NCBI GenBank assembly: GCA_002077065.1
Contig: NAJO01000024.1
Coordinates: 248,001 to 312,000 of the forward strand
Direction: 5' to 3'
Length of the DNA: 64,000 nt
From: Cryoendolithus antarcticus
Lineage: Eukaryota > Ascomycota > Dothideomycetes > Cladosporiales > Cladosporiaceae
Shown here: positions 1 to 10,658 of the stretch, one piece after another
Layout: every line of letters begins with the position of its first letter
Position numbering within the stretch: position 1 is the first letter of the stretch
Translations under genes and position numbers: made by a program
The notes under the pieces: model-generated
What the model saw: only the letters and a program-made list of their open reading frames with translations
Told to the model about the DNA's origin: nothing
Databases searched by the model: none

Positions 1-2471
1 TTGAGAGCCCTCGTCGCGCTGGTGGCGATTAGTGCCGCGATCGAAGCGGGACTGCGTGCGGCGACACTGGTCGCGAGCACGATCTCTAGGCGCGTACAGG
101 CCTTGGTAGAGCGAGTTCTCCATGGAGCGCTGAAGCTTGGCGTTGTTGTCTGGCGCCGGCCATTCGCGCGGCGAACCAGCTGGGTGCTCGTCGTTGGCGT
201 TCAACACGCTGTACCACAGCCTAGGGCGGCATTGTGGTACCTCCTCTAACATGCAGGAGTTGCGGAACTTGGCCTCAAGGCACTCCAGGCCCTGTATGTT
301 GGCGTAGTTCACAGCAACAGCCTTGTGGTACTTGTTGAACTCTCCAGGTGGCTTGGTGGTGATGTTCGGCATGTGCAAGGCCGGCCCCTTCTCGGGAACC
401 CAGTGCTCGACCCAGGTCTTGAGAGCCTCTGCGGAGATGAAGTTTACGAACACGTACCCAACAGCTTGCATCTTGCGGAGATCGATGCGGGCGTAGGTGA
501 AATCGTACTGGCCTGCGTGGGTCATGTCCAGCATTCGGCGAGCATCCTCAGCGAACCACTTGGTCGGAGTGTTGCGGATCATGAGGGTGGTACGCAAGTC
601 GAGCCCGCGGCGAATCTTCTCGATGAGGACAGTCTGTGCTGACCACGTAAGAGATGGACGGCGCATCTTGGGCCGACCGTTGGTGATGGCCTCAGTAACG
701 TCCACTGGAGACATGGCACCAGTCGCTCCAGCCTCGACATCCATTAGGGGACCGTCATTGTTGGTGCTAGAGTCGGATCGGCGTGGCACCATTCCGGCTT
801 GGATATGGCCAGGAATGGGCACTATTACGCCCCATTCGTCCACCATCACCGCAGACCGCCCAGTCTGGCTGATGAATGTGTTTTGGCTGACTTGACGCAT
901 GTGGCCAACATCGTCGGCATTCGCCATGACGCGGGAGCCAGCAGAATGGTTCCAGCCAGCAGGCCCACCAGTGAAGTAGGGCGGGAATGTAGCGCCATCA
1001 TGAACGGCGCCATGGCCCAAAAAGCACTCGCACGGAACGACGATAAAGTAGAGCGGCTGCACGTGGTCAGTACATGAGCAGGGTTGCAGTTGAGGGGGAG
1101 AATGGAGCCGACTCACGTTGAAAGCTTCGATCCGACCATTGCTGGCGGAGACCTCTATCAGGACGGTGGCATCGGAGATCTTGTCGAGCTCGAAACGGAA
1201 CTCAAAGTTGCCCCGAGACGATTCGAGACGCTCGAAGGTACGCACCGACGGGTACTGGGCGATGTTAACATTGCGAGAAGACGTCTCATGATTGGCCTTG
1301 AGCCCTCTGTCGATCGCCTCATAGATGTTGTTCGCAATGTGCTCGGCACTCAAGTGTGACAGTGCATCTGAAGGGAGCGTAGTGACCAGCACGTGCCCGT
1401 CGGGAGAGGGGACGCTGGGCATAGTCTTATCCGCGCCGGCATAAGTGCCGCGAGTGATGAAGTCGACGGTGGACACCTGACCGCACTCCTCGAAGGCAGC
1501 CTTGAGCTCCTCGGCGTACCCAATGCTGTTCGAGCAGATCAGGGCCTCGGTGGTCCCGTCTTGATTGACGACAGGCCCGACCCAATGGCCGCCTGTACGT
1601 ACATGCTCATTCCAGGCATCCTGTGATATCGTCAGTAAGCTTGGTCAATAGCTTTGCGAGTACATTAGGGACGATGGTTATCAGCGTACCGATGCCCTAA
1701 GGAAGTGGAATAAGCCCTCCTGTGAGCGACCGCCTTGACCATCGAACCGCTCCTTAAAGAGGTCCGAGCCAAACGTTGCGACGACCCTGAGGCAGGAACT
1801 AGGAACGTGCAAGCCGCCGAGGTTCTTAGCCCACGCGAGCCCGTCTGCGTTGATCGCCGCCAGGTGTGGTTTACTGCCATCGCTAGCATTCTCGTACCCC
1901 ATTGAGATCACGCTAGCAAGGCTAGCATGAATGGGGTCAAAGTCGGCCGTGGCTGGGCTGACTGGACGGGAGGCTTCAGCAGACTTGCTGCGCCGATTCT
2001 TGCTCTTGCTGTTGCGTATCTTCTTCTTCACGTCCGGTGGAGTCGGAGCACGCGAGTCCGAAGCCTGCGTCGAGGAGCCAGCGACAGCAGCTGGCACGTA
2101 CGGCTCAGCGAAGAAGTTGAGGCTAGACGCAGCACTGGAGGAGGTGGATGGACGACCGTCGCTGGTACTGCACCGAGATTAGTACTTGTGCCTTTGAGAG
2201 GGCAAAACGAAATGCAGCACATACCCCTGACCGTTGCCAACTGGACGAGGTGGCATCGTGACCGGATTCGCGTCGACAGACTGCGAGATGGCTTGCTTGT
2301 TGACTTTGCCAGGGTCGGCCGTCTCGATGTTGCCACTGTGTTTATGTCAGTCAAATGTCTGTTGACGATTCACAACAATGGGTGCAGAACATACCCCTTC
2401 TCGGTGTTCTTCGGCGAGACAGAGCGCGCTGGCAGTGGAACCGCTGGGTTGATGGTGGAGTTCATTGCCAT
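1..2471 (-). CDS. Mei2-like RNA-binding protein (3' end outside window)
   Basis: Exons read 2471-2395, 2335-2225, 2167-1690, 1620-1117 and 1056 to beyond base 1. They give at least 742 residues in one continuous frame that is still open at the window edge. The last exon carries the Mei2 C-terminal RRM (RRM_2), roughly residues 535-680, seen as LDLRTTLMIRNTP, then YDFTYARIDL, GYVFVNF, YANIQGLECLEAKFRNS and RPRLW. Members of this family bind RNA; Mei2 drives meiotic entry in fission yeast, while the role in filamentous fungi is unclear. The N-terminal 220 residues are Ser/Pro-rich with a basic KKKIRNSKSKNRRSK stretch. The middle exon (ALICSNSIGYAEELKAAF) may hold a degenerate second RRM. The start is the first in-frame ATG, with a GTATGT donor 77 bases later. 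The family call is secure; the exact exon 1 is inferred from splice signals. Confidence 0.85.
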
Positions 2472-4994
2472 TGCGACGCTTGGTGTGTTGAATCTTGGGA
2501 TGGAGGCGAAACAGGGGTGATTTGCAAAGAGTGCGTCGGCGGTGTACAAAGGTGATCTGGAAGCGATATCCAAGGATCAATTGCGCAGCGCTGAGCGTAC
2601 GTGCCAAAGAAGTGAAGGATATGGTGTGGATGTTGGTGTAGCGTGTGTGGAATCAATGTGTGTCAAGAGTGTGTTTTGCTATGGCGAGGAGGCGAGGAGA
2701 GAGTCGAGGGGCGAAGTTTTGAGACGGTGGGCGAATGCTGCCAAGCCCCACGGGAGCTTCCTGTCTTGCTCTGGCAACGAGCTTCATTTTACGACTTTGG
2801 CAAGCACGCTCATCTCCCTTTTCGCCACTGCACACATCGTTGTTCGACATAGCGGCGTGGACAAGAATCGATTGGGCGAGATTGCAACGCAAGCGAGGCC
2901 GCTACAGCTGTGAACATACCGATCACTCGAATAGCGAGTCGTTGTTGGAGCGCAATGCATACCATAGCGGCAGCGGAGTGACCTCCGACGCTCCCAGAAC
3001 GCTGACCTCTGCACTAATTTGATGTTTTTGCGCCATAAGCAATGTGGTATGCACTCATGTGTAGATTGTGCAATCATAAACGCAGATGGAATTGACTTCG
3101 CATCTTGTCATGGAGTCGCACAACGCTTTCACCGTATTACAGTAGCTCCATGAATCAGCTCATATGTGCGCCCGTTCAATCTTGTGAACGCTCGGACCGG
3201 GTGGGAAATAAGCTCAGATTTTGAGTTCCGCGCGCGGGACGGAGCGGGTATCGAGCAGACACGGCAGAACTTCTGTTGGCGTCCATCGTACATTCGCGAC
3301 TCCAGCGACAGAAGGCCGTGTCGTATATCCATCGGTAATCGTAGAGGGCTCTTGGCTGGTATAATCGCACAAAGGTACGTCGATTCCTCGCTCAGTGCTG
3401 TCAGTATTGCGACGGTCTCGTCCCTCCGGTCGCAAGACGCGCGAAAGTCCAAGTGGCACAATCGGCCCCGTTATGCCGACTATACGTCTCGACTAGCCGG
3501 AATGCTGCTTTGGTCTCGATCTGTTTCTGAAAGGGAATTCCGCCTGCTCGACCTTGGTCGCGACGTCCTTGAAAGTGCTTCCGTTGGGCGCCGCGGAGGG
3601 CTCAGGCCTGGGCGAATCGGGCTTGAACTGGGCTTTGGATAACGACAAGGCTACTCGACAACCGATCATACGAACTTCTTCCTGGGTCTAATCCATGAGG
3701 AGAACCGTGAGCAGGCTACCTCAGCAAGGGACTCCGAAGTGTAGGGCGATTCATTTCTGGACTGCCTGTTCCTGGCCACAGGAGGACTGAGCGTGCCATT
3801 AGGCAGCCATGATCTCAACGCCAGTGTGCGGAAGACGAAGTTGTAGCAATGAATATACAGCAACTTCGACATTCGCGTTGAACGAATCCGCGAACATGTC
3901 AGAGTCTCCACCGGCGGCTAGCTTGATCAAGGACAAAGGCTGGTCGGCGCAAGTCATAGACAAGATCACAACGACCATTGGAACCACTCCATGGTCACCC
4001 GAGTAGTTTCCGTTTGATACCAGTCTCTCTCAACACAGCCGAAGCGGGGTGGTTCTGAAACACCCGACTCTGATCACCAAAGGTCATGAGGAAGGCCATA
4101 GCGAACAAAGTCGAGCTTGCTGGTCTGAATGAAGTGTGAATTGCTGCACTGAGCCTGGGAGGTGAGCTTTGTGGCTCTCTCATAGCATCAGGCAGGACAG
4201 TCGATGTCCACCAAGCCGATGCTGTCTCCATACGGTTTGAGTCCGATCACGAAAGGCCATAGCAGAGGCCAAGGCGTTCGGAACCCAGCATGTCGATGTT
4301 GATGAAGTGGGAAGAGTTGGACTGAGTCTGAAATTCGAGGACTGTGTCCCTCTCATGACACATGGCATCATGTTGACTGTGCTTCCGCTACGAGCATGTG
4401 ATGCTTGGCGGGATTTCTGACAACAATGAAGGTTTTAAGTCCACGTGGCAACATGAGCGCAGTTGTCCTCCTGAATATTTGGCAGCCTTGCACTTGTACC
4501 ATTCAGATTACAGCGACCATCGTCGACTAAACCATAAGCGACAGAGCCGCCCTCGTCACTCTCGTATGGGAACTCCGCAAGTTGCATGCTGCCGGTTCTT
4601 CATTCGGACCTTGGCGGCATTGGCGGGCTATGTGATCTGCTAAAGCGTGAAAGAAAGCGGCTACAACTCCAGAGCTGCATGCGCTTGTCATATGAAGGTT
4701 AAAGAGGGTCGAACGGGCGTTGCTGGCATCATCTCTGGAACCATTTCGTCCGCGAGAATCCTGGAGCCCTGAAGACATATCGAGGCTGTCGTCAGCTGAC
4801 ACCATCGTACCGTACTGCACGCATAATCGGATCCGCGTGTAGCCGGGAGTGCTGTATGATCTTGACGAGCTGACGTAGCCGCAGGCAGGCAGTAAACACA
4901 CTAGCGGGCGGAGCGGTGATCGTCCTTGGCGCCGGCGACATCCGCGTTGCATGAGGGGCTGCTTAAGACTCCGCGCCTACGCCAACGCGGCAAT
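2472..4994. other. Intergenic, no convincing gene
   Basis: The open frames here (for example 3166-3642 plus) lack recognisable domains, sensible starts or splice structure. The only structure I see is a diverged tandem duplication at 4072-4366. The left part should hold the Mei2-like promoter and the right part that of Sec15. Confidence 0.6.
4072..4366. repeat. Diverged two-copy tandem duplication
   Basis: Bases 4072-4193 and 4245-4366 align over their length, with an offset of about 173 bp and many substitutions. Both copies share a GATCAC(C/G)AAAGG start, a central TGAATGAAGTG / TGATGAAGTG block and a CTCTCATG-like end. On the minus strand both copies contain an open stretch with the pattern M-R-x-x-Q-S-S. 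It could be a remnant of a repeated coding segment, but no gene model is supported. Confidence 0.45.
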
Positions 4995-7701
4995 ATGCCT
5001 GGACTCATTGAGCCATACGATGACCTGATCGGTGCGGTCCAGCAGGTAAGCCAGCTTTCCTCGGTGTCTGAACGAAGAATTCGGTGTGGTGTACGGCGGC
5101 GAGGTGTGGCAGTGATGCGCAAGGAAGGTACAAGGATGCTAGAGTCTCCGTGTAAGCGCTTGGGCGGAGGGTCGACATCAAGTATGTGGTCTACGGGCTG
5201 ATGTCGCAATGTTCGCCAACATGCAGAGCTCGATGCTGTAATGTCACTGCCCTGCCGTGACAGCGTCAATGGGAACGCGGAAGGGGTAAATTTCCTTCTT
5301 CAAGAGCAAGCTGACAAGGTGGCCTCTGCAGATCATCCTGTCCTCCTCCGATACCGATTACCTCGACCAACTCATCCCGTTGTTGAAAAATGCAAAGACC
5401 CAGTCCCATGTTCAGCCTTTGGTACAGGCACTCAACCAGATCTCAACCGAACGAGAAGCCGAAATTGAGCGCATATGCAACAACAACCACCAAGAGTTCA
5501 TCTCGAGCGTCAGCCAGCTCCAGAGCGTCCGGGAAGGTACAGTGACGTTGACATCGGAGATTCTGGAGCTGAGTCGATCGATTGAGGCAACTACCGAGAA
5601 GCTGGCCGAACAGAAGAAGGCACTTGTGGACAGTCGCAGTGTTCGCCAAAACATTGACGACACTACTCAAGCATTGAAAGACTGTCTGGAAGTTCTGCGC
5701 TTGGCGAACCAGGTGCACGATCTGCTCGGCAAGAAATCACACTATGCCGCACTCCGAGCATTGGATGAGCTGCAAAATGTGCATTTGCGCGAAGTCACCC
5801 GTTACAGGATCGCGGACATGATCGAGCGTTCTGTGCCTGCTACGCAGCACTTGATCGCCGAAGCTGTGAAGACAGATCTCAACACATGGCTGTACCGCAT
5901 CCGCGAGACGTCACAGTTCCTTGGCGAAGTCGCTTTCTACCACACTGAGATGCGCCGCACGCGGCAGAAGGAGCGATGGGCCGCTGAGCAAGACTCTTTC
6001 CTGGCAGCATCTAAGCTCAACTCAGCCATTGAGCTCGTTGCTGACGAGCAAGAGGAGTTTGATGTACTCAACAACGAAGAAGTACAAGTCGACTTCAGTC
6101 CGCTGTTCGAGTGTCTGCACATTCACGAAGCGCTCGGACAGATGGATGCCTTCCGCGCAGAGTACGCAACGACACGACGAAGACAGAAAGAGCTCCTGGT
6201 CCCCAGCAGCCTGACCCTCGACGATGACGATCTCGCCGGACTCAGCTCCCTCCTCGAAGGCATCGCAGGCTTCGCCATAGTAGAACAAGCCACCATGCAC
6301 AAGACTCCCGAGAATTTCCGCACCCGCGCAGACGTCGACGAGCTCTGGGACAGCATGGTGCAGTCAGCCATCACGCTGATCTCCGCCGCGCTGCCCTCAG
6401 TGACAAACGACGAGAAACTCCTGAAAGTGAAAGGCGTCATAGCCCTCTTCGTCCAAACAATGGACTCCTGGTCCTACTCCGTCTCCGCTCTCGACAGCCT
6501 CCTCCTCACAATCTTCTCGAAATACTCCGACCTCCTCAAAACGCGCTACAGTGACGACTTCGCCGAGATCATAGCTGGAGACGACTATATGCCCATGCCC
6601 ATTACCAACGCCGAGGAGTTCGCAAAAGTACTATCAGTCTCCTGGTACACGCCTCCCCCAGAGCTGCAGGATCCAGTATACCCCTGCATCCTACCGTTCA
6701 GTCAGATGTACCCTATGATCTGCATCGACATCCGCAATTTCCTCAACCAGATCTACCTCTTCAGCGACGACCACTTCAGCCACACCGCAGTCATAGACTC
6801 TACGCTCCGCACCGCGCTGGACGACCTACTAGTGACCAAAGTAGCCAATTCCCTGTCTTCCCGCCTCTCCTCCCAGTACCCCGGCCAGATAGTCCAAATC
6901 CTTACCAACCTCGAACACTTCGAGACAGCTTGCAACGAACTCGAATCCCTGCTCGTCTCCGCCCGTAGTTCCGCCTCCGCAGCCGGTCCCATAACCCTTT
7001 CCGCCACAGCCGCCTTCCGACAGACTTCCAAGCAAGCCGAGATCCGGATCTTCGAACTTGTGAACAGCAAGATCGACGACCTAATCGAAACGGCAGAGTA
7101 CGACTGGCTCTCAACTTATATTCCGGATATAGCTTCGCCGTACATGTCAGAGCTCACGCGGTATCTGGGTAACATCATGTCCTCCGTCCTGATCGGGCTG
7201 CCAGAAACGCTGAAAGAGCAGATGTACGTTGCCTCTTTGGCGCACGTGTCCTCCGCTCTTCTGTCTCTGCCCTTGGATCCGGGCGTTACGACGATCTCCT
7301 CCCAAGCCGTCACAGCCTACGCCCTCGACGTCGCGCACCTGGTGAACTTCGTCACCTCGCTTGACGACGATGCCGCCTTGGCCGATCTCGAGGAGCTGCG
7401 TCAAACCACTGCATTGATGCAGCTTGCGGCGCAGGGTAAGGGCGATGAGTTCTTCGACTCGAGCGTCAGTGGTATCAAGTTTGGCACGGTCGATAAGTTG
7501 AAGGGCGCGGAGTTGCTGGAGAAGGTCAAGATTGGGCCGGGAAGCAGGCCGGCGCTGGCGAGTTTGAATACGCTTGGGAGTGGGGGTAGTGGGGCGAGTG
7601 GAGGGAGGGAGAGTCCGACTGTGTTTGGAGGTGGGGCGGGAAAGTTCACGACGGGGCTGGGGGAGAGGTTTGGGAAGTTTGCTGGACGAGATAGGTCGTA
7701 G
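4995..7701 (+). CDS. SEC15: Exocyst complex subunit Sec15
   Basis: Exons 4995-5045 and 5332-7701 give 806 residues, the usual length for Sec15. Sec15 is the exocyst subunit that receives the Rab GTPase Sec4 on secretory vesicles and helps tether them at sites of polarised growth such as hyphal tips. The first 17 codons (MPGLIEPYDDLIGAVQQ) join IILSSSDTDYLDQLIP across a GTAAGC...CTGCAG intron, matching fungal Sec15 N-termini. A coiled-coil region follows (about residues 60-130), then the long helical Sec15 body with DYMPMPI and FPALYP-like QMYPMICIDI segments, and a Gly/Ser-rich tail. The 286-bp intron is long for this window. The gene converges on eL28, with stop codons 185 bp apart. Confidence 0.96.
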
Positions 7702-7886
7702 TGAGATGTTCTCAGCTTGAGTGCGCTTGTGGAGTCTGTGGAAAGATTTCAGGCGGGTCTACAGCCTTGCACAGAGCACCGTCTGGATGTCCTGCGATAT
7801 AGCTGGTTCCGTCTCTTGACAACCCCCACAGTTCTCCTCTTCATGAGCATCACCAGCTCGGTGATCTGCGGGTCGATCAGTCACGC

Positions 7887-8505
7887 CTACGAGCTCTCGC
7901 TCTTCTGTGCCTTCTTGCCCCTTGGCTTGCTCGCCTTCTTCTCCTTCTTATCCGCCTGACTCAGCCTGACTGCGCTAGCCCTCGCCACGGCATCAGCGCG
8001 CAAATCGCTCCTGTAGCCGTTCTTGGCCGTGCTGTTGACCACGCTCTTGTACAGCTTCCTCTGGGGTGTCGAAGACTTGTAGGAGGATGTGGAGTGGTTC
8101 TTGGCGGGCTGTGGGTTGACCGTTAGTAAGTCGTTCATTCGGTATACCAGTAGGTTGAGAGTAAACGCACCTTATTGTGGTGTTGCGTCAGCTTGGTGGT
8201 GACGGCCACGGTGTTCGAGTCGGCATTGATGCCGATTGCTTGGGGGTTCACGAAGCCGGCGTGCTTGCGCGAGTGCTTGTTCGTGAGGTTCAGGGGGTCG
8301 CGGGAGAACTGGACACCGCCTGCGCCAGAGCGCTTGACGAGGTAAGCATTCTGGTGGCCTGGATCACTTCAACATTAGTTCTCGTCCTTGGCTTGGCATA
8401 TGTGCCTCTGATTGATCTGGAGCAGGTTCAGGGCGCGCAAGGGTGAGACGTACGAACTACCTCCCAGATGATGTCGGAGCTGAGGTTCTCGTGGGTGGTC
8501 GACAT
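7887..8505 (-). CDS. RPL28: 60S ribosomal protein L28 (eL28)
   Basis: Exons 8505-8454, 8358-8171 and 8108-7887 encode 153 residues of the large-subunit protein eL28 (Ribosomal_L28e family). The N-terminus MSTTHENLSSDIIWEVVR continues after a 95-bp intron into HQNAYLVKRSGAGGVQFSRD, then NKHSRKHAGFVNPQ. The last exon has the basic RASAVRLSQADKKEKKASK tail. Introns use GTACGT, GTGCGT and matching CAG acceptors, and all phases are consistent. Introns near the start codon are typical of fungal ribosomal-protein genes. It shares a 324-bp divergent upstream region with the DUF2015 gene. Confidence 0.95.
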
Positions 8506-8829
8506 GGCTGCGGTGTTGAGAGGGCGGAGATTGAGCGACGGCAGTGTGATTGGGGTGGGGTGTAGTCGCGGTGGGCTTTATTTCGCGGCCGCAATCGTGC
8601 CAAGATTTTACGAGCCTGAGGCAGTACATCTGGGGTAGTAAGCGTGAGCTTGCGTATGCTGGATGGAGGCAGCGAGCTTAGTTACCTACTGCCATAGCAT
8701 GCGATAAGACTCCGGTGTTGACGGCATCGTCTTCACCACCGCTCTGACCAGCGTCCAACGCCCTAGCATCACCGTCACCTCTTCACAGACAACTCCACAA
8801 CAGCCGGCGCAACCCGCCTTCCTCAAACG
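8506..8829. promoter_or_regulatory. Divergent promoter region, eL28 / DUF2015
   Basis: This 324-bp space separates two start codons pointing away from each other. The DUF2015 side is C/T-rich. No individual factor site can be named with confidence. Confidence 0.5.
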
Positions 8830-9332
8830 ATGGCCTACTACCTCTACACCCTAACCTTCCTCTTCCTCCTTACAGCCACAGGTAAGCTCTCAGTGATCTA
8901 CTGAACCATCTCTATAAAGTGCTAACGATATCATCAGTCCTCTACTTCACCCGCCCCCTCTGGCTCCCCCACGCCCCCCCAATCCCCTACCTGACTTCCC
9001 CGGGCTACATCCCAGCCCCCCTCTACGATGCCTACGACACCCTCATGAACCGTCTCACCTCCGCGCGCTACTCCTCGCTTCCCACGTCCTTCGCCGGCGA
9101 CGCAGAAGCCGGCTTACATTCGTCAAACTTCGACTTGAGCGGGAACATTGAGGCCGAGGACGGGAGAGCTGGGTTAGACGAAAGTGCGAAGAGAGAGGTG
9201 TTTATTGTGATGAAGAGGCGAGGGGTGGGATTTGATGAGGCGAGAAGGATCTGGGTTGAGGAGAGGTTTGCTAGGGAGGGGGTGGGGAGGGACGGGCGGC
9301 CGTTGGATAAGAGGGCTGTGATGTTTTCTTGA
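8830..9332 (+). CDS. DUF2015 family small membrane protein
   Basis: Exons 8830-8881 and 8938-9332 give 148 residues. The first 25 residues, MAYYLYTLTFLFLL onward, form one membrane segment that crosses the intron into TATVLYFTRPLWLP. The remainder is soluble, with the family signature AGLHSSNFDLSGNIEAEDGR and the C-terminal KRRGVGFDEARRIWVEERFA. This matches my recollection of the fungal DUF2015 family, whose function is unknown. Length and domain order are normal. The start is the only ATG giving the membrane segment, and the GTAAGC donor and ATCATCAG acceptor keep the frame. Confidence 0.9.
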
Positions 9333-9530
9333 GACTTGTCTGGAAGGTCTGGGAGTTTGGGAGGAAGCGGGGGTGTTGTGGTTGCATTTATGAAACATGC
9401 CCATGTGGGCTGGGTATTCGTCGCCTCTCATGCGTTTCTATGCTACATCTTCCCACTGAATCCTTGACCTGACGCCACGCTATGCTGCCCAATAACTTCG
9501 TATTTCCCAGAGAATATGCACTTCCGAGTA

Positions 9531-10658
9531 TTACCTGCCGTACCCTCCATTCTGATAACCTCCCGGAGGCGGAGGCGGAGGGAAAGCACTCGGCGGCGGT
9601 CTCGGCGGCAGTCCAGCAGTCGAAGGAGCTTGCAATGGACTAGCCGCAAACGGCTTCTGCTGCCCGCCTCCCATCATCGGCGGGGGCGCAGAAGGCAGTG
9701 GTGGAGCTCGTGTGGGGAACGCGTAGCCCTGCGCCGCCGGACTCGGTGGGGGCGCATAACCCTGCATCTGTGGTGGAGGCGCAAAACCACCATAAGGTGA
9801 TTGTGGAGGAGCGCCGTAGGGCGATTGAGGAGGCATTGCGCCGTAGGAGCCTGCTGGGAGCGCTGGTGGGCGGACTGGCGGTGCGTTGCCGCCGAGTCCT
9901 GAGGGTGCCGTAGGTGTGCCGGTTGGTAGTACGAGAGCGGCGGGCATGGCTGGAATAGCGACTTCGATGTTGTGTCTCTTCGCCTGCGCCGCCAGCGCCC
10001 GCTCCGCAGTGTCCCCGTGCCTCTCGCCCTTGCCGTCCTTCTTGAAAGCATACTGCACGCTAACTTCCTTGTTCATGAGGTACTGCCCGTGCATATTCGC
10101 GATCGCGTCGTCGGCAGCCTCGAAGGAGGAGTAGCTGATAAACGCATACCCTTTGCTGAGATTACTATCATCACGCGCGACCTTCGGCGGCGCCATCAGC
10201 GCTCCAAAGCGACTGAAGGTCTCGAACAAGCCCCTCTCGTCTACCATCCCATCCAATCCTCCGACGAACAGCTCCGCTCCTACTCCCCTGCCTCCCTCTT
10301 CCACGCCTCCAGGCCCTAATCGCTTGTCCGCGGAAGCTTTGTTGACTCGTATCGGCTTCCCCCATAGCCGAATCTGGTTCATGATCTTGCACGCATAATC
10401 TGCATCTTCTTCGGAGGCGAACTCGACGAAGCCATAGCCTTGGTGGACTTGGGTGACGCGGTCTTTGGGGAGGTGGACGTTTACTATTGGGCCGGCCTGA
10501 AGGAGAAGCTCCCAGATTTGGGAGTCGGTGGTTTGTTCGGCGAGGTTGCCGATGTAGAGCGTGGAGTCTTTGTCTTGTTCCCTGGGAGGGTGTCAGTAGG
10601 TGGTTGTGGAGGGATTTGGTAGGGAGAATAGAGCATACCAGTGGCGACCGGACGCCAT
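9531..10658 (-). CDS. HSH49: Splicing factor 3b subunit 4 (SF3B4 / Hsh49)
   Basis: Exons 10658-10639 and 10581-9531 encode 356 residues. SF3B4 is the U2 snRNP SF3b subunit that contacts pre-mRNA near the branch point and binds SF3B2. Two RRMs are visible. RRM1 runs from [20 protein letters not shown] to [23 protein letters not shown]2 runs from [20 protein letters not shown] to [21 protein letters not shown], followed by the conserved [20 protein letters not shown] segment. The C-terminal 150 residues are Pro/Gly-rich, as in other eukaryotes. A 20-base first exon (MASGRHW) joined by a GTATGC intron is short but phase-correct and gives the family's usual N-terminus. Confidence 0.95.
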
